DNA of 64,000 nucleotides from Palsa-360 sp963710315 (lineage in GTDB: Bacteria; Acidobacteriota; Terriglobia; Acidiferrales; UBA7541), in assembly GCA_963710315.1 (NCBI GenBank), contig CAVPZW010000007.1, forward strand, positions 1 through 64,000, in the 5' to 3' direction. The translations under genes and the position numbers were made by a program. The notes below the pieces were generated by a model. The model saw only the letters and a program-made list of their open reading frames with translations. It did not search any database and was not told the origin of the DNA. The number at the start of each line of letters is the position of its first letter. The first letter of the stretch is position 1. This document shows positions 59,292 through 64,000 of the stretch, piece by piece.

Positions 59292-60555
59292 GTGCCCGTC
59301 ATCAGCCGCCTCTTCGGCGTCAAGGATTCGCACAAGCTGGAAGTTTACGTGGCCAACGACGGCTACAAGGGCATGGAGCGCGCGCTCAAGGAACTGACTC
59401 CCGAGCAGGTTGTCGATGAAGTGAAAAAATCGAATCTGCGCGGGCGCGGCGGCGCCGGATTCCCGACCGGCATGAAGTGGAGCTTCGTCCCCAAGGAATC
59501 GGCCAAGCCCAAATACGTTCTGTGCAACGCGGATGAGAGCGAGCCCGGCACCTGCAAGGACCGCCCGCTGATGGAAATGATGCCGCATCAGTTGATCGAA
59601 GGCATCGTCATCGCCGGCCGCGCGGTCGGCTCGCATCAGGGATACATCTACATTCGCGGCGAGTATCGCTACGTCCTGGACATCATGGACGAGGCCATCG
59701 CCGAAGCCTACAAAGCGCGGCTATCTGGGCAAGAATATTCTCGGCAGCGGATTCGATTTCGACTTGTCACGCATACCGGCGCGGGCGCCTACGAGTGCGG
59801 CGAGGAATCGGCGCTGATGGAATCGCTGGAAGGCAAGCGCGGCTATCCGCGCATCCGGCCTCCCTTCCCTGCCGTCGTCGGGCTTTACGGATCGCCTACC
59901 GTAATCAACAACGTCGAAACGCTTTCCTCCGCTCCGGAAATTTTGCGCCGTGGAGGCGAATGGTACGCGGGCCTGGGTTCGCCGAAAAACGGCGGCACGC
60001 GCCTGTTCTGCGTTTCCGGCCACGTCAACAAGCCCGGCATCTACGAATTGCCCATGGGTTTCCCGTTGCGCAAGCTGATCGAAGACGTGGCCGGCGGAGT
60101 GCGAAACGGCAGAGAAACTCAAGGCCGTCATTCCCGGCGGAAGTTCCTGCCCGCTGCTGACGGCCGATGAAATCGACATCAACATGGATTACGATTCGGT
60201 GGCCAAGGCAGGATCGATGCTTGGCTCGGGCGGCCTGGTGGTGATCGACGAAGACACCTGCATGGTGGACCTGGCTCGGCGCATCATGCATTTTTACGCG
60301 CACGAATCCTGCGGCTGGTGCATTCCCTGCCGCGAAGGCACGGGCTGGCTGCGCAAGATGCTGGACCGCTTCCATTCCGGCGCGGGCCGCGCGGAAGACA
60401 TTACGCTGGTGGGCGACTTGGCGAAAAATATGCTGGGCAGAACGTTCTGCCCGCTGGGCGACGCCGCCGCCATGCCCACAATCAGCATCGTGAAAAAATG
60501 GCGGCACGAATTTGAAGCAGCATCTTTCAGGAAAATGTCCGTACAAACCGGCTGA
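59292..60555 (+). CDS. nuoF: NADH-quinone oxidoreductase subunit F (frameshifts)
   Basis: The 51 kDa-type subunit binds NADH, FMN and cluster N3. It has GRGGAGFPTGMKWSF, the FMN-binding ADESEPGT, and the iron-sulfur site SCGWCIPCREG with the later Cys in TFCPLGD. An extra C at 59718 and a missing base near 59763 make a short shifted stretch in which the native GYLGKNILGSGFDFDL reads wrongly. An extra base near 60114 moves the C-terminal third, from KLKAVIPGGSSCPLLTADE on, to the next frame. The total length fits one NuoF. Confidence 0.88.
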
Positions 60556-60617
60556 CGTTATGGCCGGGGTACGTTAACAAGGTACGTTAAAGGGTTCGCA
60601 GAGGCTCCCGGGACAAA

Positions 60618-62879
60618 ATGGCTGATTCAACCGATATCACGCTGAAGATCGACGACCGCGACGTCACCGTCCCGCCGGGAACGCTGGTGATCGAGGCTGC
60701 GCGGCGCATGGGCATCGAAGTGCCGTCGTTCTGCTACTTCCCTGGCCTGTCGCTGCAGGCGGCCTGCCGCATGTGCCTGGTGGAAGTGGAAAAAGCGCCC
60801 AAGCTGCAGACGGCCTGCACGCTGGTGGCGATGCCCGGCATGATCGTCCGCACCAATACGCCGCAAGTGCATGAAGCGCGCAAGGGCATGTTGGAATTTC
60901 TGCTGGCCAACCATCCGCTGGATTGCCCCGTCTGCGACAAGGGCGGCGAATGCGAATTGCAGGACATGGTCTTCACCTACGGCGCGGACAAGAGCCGCTT
61001 CAACGAAGAAAAGCGCCATCAGCCCGAACAGAAATGGTCCGAAGCGGTTTACTATGACGCGCCACGCTGCATTCTGTGCTTCCGCTGCGTGCGCGTGTGC
61101 GACGAAGGCATGGACGTGAAAGCGCTGGGCGTCGGCCAGCGCGGCTCGCAATCCACCATCATCCCCAACGGCGAGGATCACCTGGACTGCGAAGAGTGCG
61201 GCATGTGCATCGACATCTGCCCGGTCGGCGCACTGACCAGCGGCACCTACCGCTACAAGACGCGCCCCTGGGAAATGAAGTACGTCTCCACGGTTTGCAC
61301 GCACTGCTCCAACGGCTGCAAGACCACGCTGAGCGTGCGCAACAATGAAATCCTGCGCGCCAACAATCGCGATCTCTCCGGTTTTAACAAGGATTTTCTT
61401 TGCGCCAAGGGCCGCTTTGGTTTTGATTTCACGAAGCACTCCGAGCGACTGAAGCTGCCGCTGGTTCGCCGCGATGGCAAGCTCGTTCCCTCAAGCTGGG
61501 AAGACGCGCTGGCTGAAGTGTCCAGGCGCCTCGCGGAAATCCACAAAGCTTCCGGCGCGGATTCCATCGGCTTTATCGGCTCGAACCGCACCACCAACGA
61601 AGAAAATTATCTGCTGGGCCGCATCGCGCGCGGGTCCATTGGCACGAATAATATCGATCATCACCGTACCGCGGATTACGCCAGCCTGATCGCCGCGCTG
61701 GGCACGCAGGCCGCCGCCGCGAGCGCCAGCATGACGCAGCTGTATGAGGCGGACGCCGTGCTCCTTGTGGGCCACGATCCCACCGAGCAAAGCCCGCTCG
61801 TTGCCTGGCAGATTCGTTCCGCCATTCGCCATCGCGGCGCGCGCCTGTACATCATCAACTCGAAATCCATCAAGCTGCTGCGCAAGGCGCGGGGTTTTGC
61901 CGAGGTGCCCGAGGGCCGCGAGGGCACCGCTGTGCGCTGGCTGGCGGGCGGCGAATCGCAGCTGGACGCCGGCACCATCGAGCGGCTGGCCTCTCTGAAA
62001 GCATCGCTCGAAAAAGAGAGCAACGTGGTCATCGTGTTCGGCGCGGAGCTTACGGGCGCGGCGATCGGCGACCTCGTAAAATTTGGATCTTCCCTGCCCG
62101 GCCAGACGCGCTACATGGCGCTCGGCGATTACGCCAATTCGCGCGGCGCGGCGGACATGGGACTGCTCCCGAACATGCTTCCCGGCTATTTGCCTATTAC
62201 GGACGACGATGCGCGCCGGAAGTTCACCGCGCTGTGGGGCGGAAAGCTGCCGGAAAAAGCTGGGATGAATGCGCGCGGGATGCTGGCCGCCGCTGACAAG
62301 GGGCAATTGCACGCGCTGTACGTGGTCGGCGCGAACCCCGTAAAAACGTTCGGCGTGTCCGCCGCAAATCGACTGGGCAAGCTGGACTTGCTCGTCGTGC
62401 AGGACCTGTTCCTCACGGAAACCGCGCAACTCGCCGACATCGTTCTGCCCGCAGCCTCTGCCTACGAGAAGAACGGCACCATGACCAACTCCTCGGGCGA
62501 AGTGCAAATGGTGCGCAAGGGCGGGGACGTCATGGGCACGCGCTCGGATTTCGACATCCTGCGCATACTTTCCCATCAACTGGCGCAGCACGGCCTGGGA
62601 CAGGCGTTTCCTCTCCGCACGCCGGATGCTGCCTTCGAAGAAATTCGCCGAACCGTCCCTGGTTACAACCTGGCTATGGCCACGCTGCTGCTCGGCGAAG
62701 CGGAGAAAACTTCGCCGGTTTCTCCCGCCAACGGCAACGCCAGCTTCGATGTTCCGGCAGGCTCGATCTTTTCCTCGGGTGACACTTTGTTTACCAGCGG
62801 CAGTTTGAGCCCCTATCTGACCATGGTGCGCTCCCTGCCCGAAGCCGCCGAAGAAGCCGAAGTGGAGGCGCGCCCATGA
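60618..62879 (+). CDS. nuoG: NADH-quinone oxidoreductase subunit G
   Basis: The 753-residue protein has a ferredoxin-type N-terminus with PSFCYFPGLSLQAACRMC, a His-Cys site (HPLDCPVCDKGGECELQD), two [4Fe-4S] motifs (CILCFRCVRVC, CEECGMCIDICPVGAL) and a molybdopterin-oxidoreductase-like domain starting VCTHCSNGCKTTLSV. It is intact, unlike nuoC-F. Its TGA overlaps the nuoH ATG. Confidence 0.95.
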   Translation: MADSTDITLKIDDRDVTVPPGTLVIEAARRMGIEVPSFCYFPGLSLQAACRMCLVEVEKAPKLQTACTLVAMPGMIVRTNTPQVHEARKGMLEFLLANHPLDCPVCDKGGECELQDMVFTYGADKSRFNEEKRHQPEQKWSEAVYYDAPRCILCFRCVRVCDEGMDVKALGVGQRGSQSTIIPNGEDHLDCEECGMCIDICPVGALTSGTYRYKTRPWEMKYVSTVCTHCSNGCKTTLSVRNNEILRANNRDLSGFNKDFLCAKGRFGFDFTKHSERLKLPLVRRDGKLVPSSWEDALAEVSRRLAEIHKASGADSIGFIGSNRTTNEENYLLGRIARGSIGTNNIDHHRTADYASLIAALGTQAAAASASMTQLYEADAVLLVGHDPTEQSPLVAWQIRSAIRHRGARLYIINSKSIKLLRKARGFAEVPEGREGTAVRWLAGGESQLDAGTIERLASLKASLEKESNVVIVFGAELTGAAIGDLVKFGSSLPGQTRYMALGDYANSRGAADMGLLPNMLPGYLPITDDDARRKFTALWGGKLPEKAGMNARGMLAAADKGQLHALYVVGANPVKTFGVSAANRLGKLDLLVVQDLFLTETAQLADIVLPAASAYEKNGTMTNSSGEVQMVRKGGDVMGTRSDFDILRILSHQLAQHGLGQAFPLRTPDAAFEEIRRTVPGYNLAMATLLLGEAEKTSPVSPANGNASFDVPAGSIFSSGDTLFTSGSLSPYLTMVRSLPEAAEEAEVEARP

Positions 62880-64000
62880 ATGAATTTGCCGCGCAGCATC
62901 CGCTTCTGGCAGTGGCGCTACCCAAAATCGTTATCCTCCTTTTTGTGCTGCTCACGGCCCTGGCCTATCTCACCTGGTTCGAGCGCAAAGTCGTGGCGCA
63001 CATCCAGTCGCGATGGGGACCGTATCGCGTGGGCCCGCACGGCTTGCTGCAGCCGCTGGCTGACGGCGTAAAATTTTTGTTCAAGGAAGATGTGACGCCG
63101 GCAGGCGCGGACAAGTTTATTTATTTCCTGGCGCCGTTTCTGTCGCTTTCACTGGCCATCACGTCCATCGCCGTGATTCCCTTTGGGCCAAAGGGATTGA
63201 CGATTTTCGGGCAGGCCACACCCACGGGCATCGCCAATTTGAACATTGGCATCTTGATTCTGTTCGCCATCACCTCCATGGGCGTGTACGGAGTGGCCCT
63301 GGCCGGATGGGCATCCAACAGCAAGTACCCGCTGCTCGGCGGCCTGCGCAGTTCGGCGCAGATGATCAGCTACGAACTCGCGCTGACCATGTCCGTTGTG
63401 GGCGTGATCCTCATGGCCGGCACGTTTAATCTGAGCGAGATTGTGACTTCGCAGCAGGGTTTTCACTGGGGATTCGTGCCTCGCTGGAATGTGATCGGCG
63501 GACCTTTGCCGCAGGTGCTTGGCTTCCTGCTGTTTTTCACCGCAGCCGTGGCCGAAACCAATCGCGCGCCGTTCGATCTGGCCGAAGCCGAATCGGAACT
63601 GGTGGCAGGATTCCACACCGAGTACGCCAGCTTCAAGTTCGCCATGTTTTTCATGGCCGAATACGCCAGCATGATCACGGTATCATGCCTGGCGACGATC
63701 TTGTTTTTTGGCGGATGGCTCTCGCCCTTCGCGCAGATTCCGATTCTGGCCTGGACGCACTATATTCCCACCGCCGTCTTCGCCATTGCCGGCCTGGCGC
63801 TGATGGCCCATGGAGTCCGCTACATCACTCTGTTCGGGCGCGTGGTCCTGCCGGTATTGGGCGCGGCGCTGCTTGGGCTTGGCATATTGTTCGCCCTGCC
63901 CTCGGTGATCGAGTATGTGCAGGGGCCGTTCTGGTTTCTCTCCAAGATTGCGGTATTTCTGTTTATTTACGTTTGGGCGCGCGGGACGCTGCCGCGCTTC
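62876..64000 (+). CDS. nuoH: NADH-quinone oxidoreductase subunit H, truncated by window end
   Basis: The ATG at 62876 starts inside the nuoG stop (ATGA). The reading frame is open to the window end. It begins MNEFAAQHPLLAVALPKIVI and contains FERKVVAHIQSRWGPYRVGP, GLLQPLADGVKFLFKED and AETNRAPFDLAEAESELVAG, the quinone-site and loop motifs of NuoH. About 375 residues are visible; the last few are beyond the window. Confidence 0.95.
   Translation, partial: MNEFAAQHPLLAVALPKIVILLFVLLTALAYLTWFERKVVAHIQSRWGPYRVGPHGLLQPLADGVKFLFKEDVTPAGADKFIYFLAPFLSLSLAITSIAVIPFGPKGLTIFGQATPTGIANLNIGILILFAITSMGVYGVALAGWASNSKYPLLGGLRSSAQMISYELALTMSVVGVILMAGTFNLSEIVTSQQGFHWGFVPRWNVIGGPLPQVLGFLLFFTAAVAETNRAPFDLAEAESELVAGFHTEYASFKFAMFFMAEYASMITVSCLATILFFGGWLSPFAQIPILAWTHYIPTAVFAIAGLALMAHGVRYITLFGRVVLPVLGAALLGLGILFALPSVIEYVQGPFWFLSKIAVFLFIYVWARGTLPRF

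Noticed and set aside
57562..60555. Programmed frameshifting in nuoD, nuoE and nuoF
   Set aside because: No conserved slippery heptamer with stem, and shifts occur at unrelated sequences in several genes. Sequence error is simpler.
60567..60592. GGTACGTTAA direct repeat between nuoF and nuoG as an attachment site
   Set aside because: Only 10 bases, twice in tandem inside an operon, with no phage gene near. A similar GTACGTTAAC at 3362 is most likely coincidence.

Overview
The window looks like a chromosomal segment of an Acidobacteriota species, probably class Terriglobia/Acidobacteriia. This is inferred from protein style only: BshA, an Hfq variant with an extended N-terminus, a giant carboxypeptidase-regulatory/TonB-dependent receptor, and a moderately GC-rich genome full of short palindromic repeats. 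No rRNA, tRNA or CRISPR array was seen.

Layout. (1) 1-725: the end of an unidentified membrane protein and a stand-alone nuoI. (2) 726-4078: mostly non-coding, with one small conserved reverse-strand gene, a 38-40 bp tandem repeat, a DnaA-box-like site and a large hairpin. (3) 4079-40356: a phage-derived region. Its recognisable phage genes are all on the + strand: replication/HTH-like proteins, terminase large subunit, portal, scaffold, major capsid, neck/tail proteins, fibre-like secreted proteins, a holin-like protein, a lytic transglycosylase and a spanin-like protein. No integrase, repressor or att site is evident. Non-phage genes are mixed in, mostly on the - strand: cytochrome c, GlsB/YeaQ-like protein, a TonB C-terminal protein and a REP-associated (RAYT) transposase; a beta-propeller and a GNAT-like gene are on +. 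(4) 40734-56531: ordinary chromosome: DsbA-like protein, NadE, IscA/ErpA-type protein with a clear terminator, Tmk, HolB, Hfq, thioesterase, BshA, TonB-dependent receptor, LytS-type kinase, RibA, HicB and ThiS. (5) 56655-64000: a complex I operon, nuoA-C-D-E-F-G-H, with no nuoB between A and C.

The most unusual content is the repeat biology. Nearly every gene junction of the phage region carries a REP-like palindrome, usually an inverted pair (stem around CAGGCTGAAGCCTG, outer GTAGC/GTGGC...GCTAC/GCCAC). About 30 loci were counted by eye. The only RAYT gene seen is bracketed by two such pairs and has a one-base deletion. Single REPs also lie in frame inside the portal, scaffold and other phage genes. 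At two REPs, a 139-146 bp terminal-inverted-repeat element has inserted into the same central TTCA/TGAA, duplicating 4 bp.

Caution: many conserved genes (nuoC, D, E, F, holB, the LytS kinase, hicB and several phage-region genes) carry single-base indels, mostly +1. In an essential operon these look more like sequence or assembly errors than real decay, so several genes are annotated across frameshifts.
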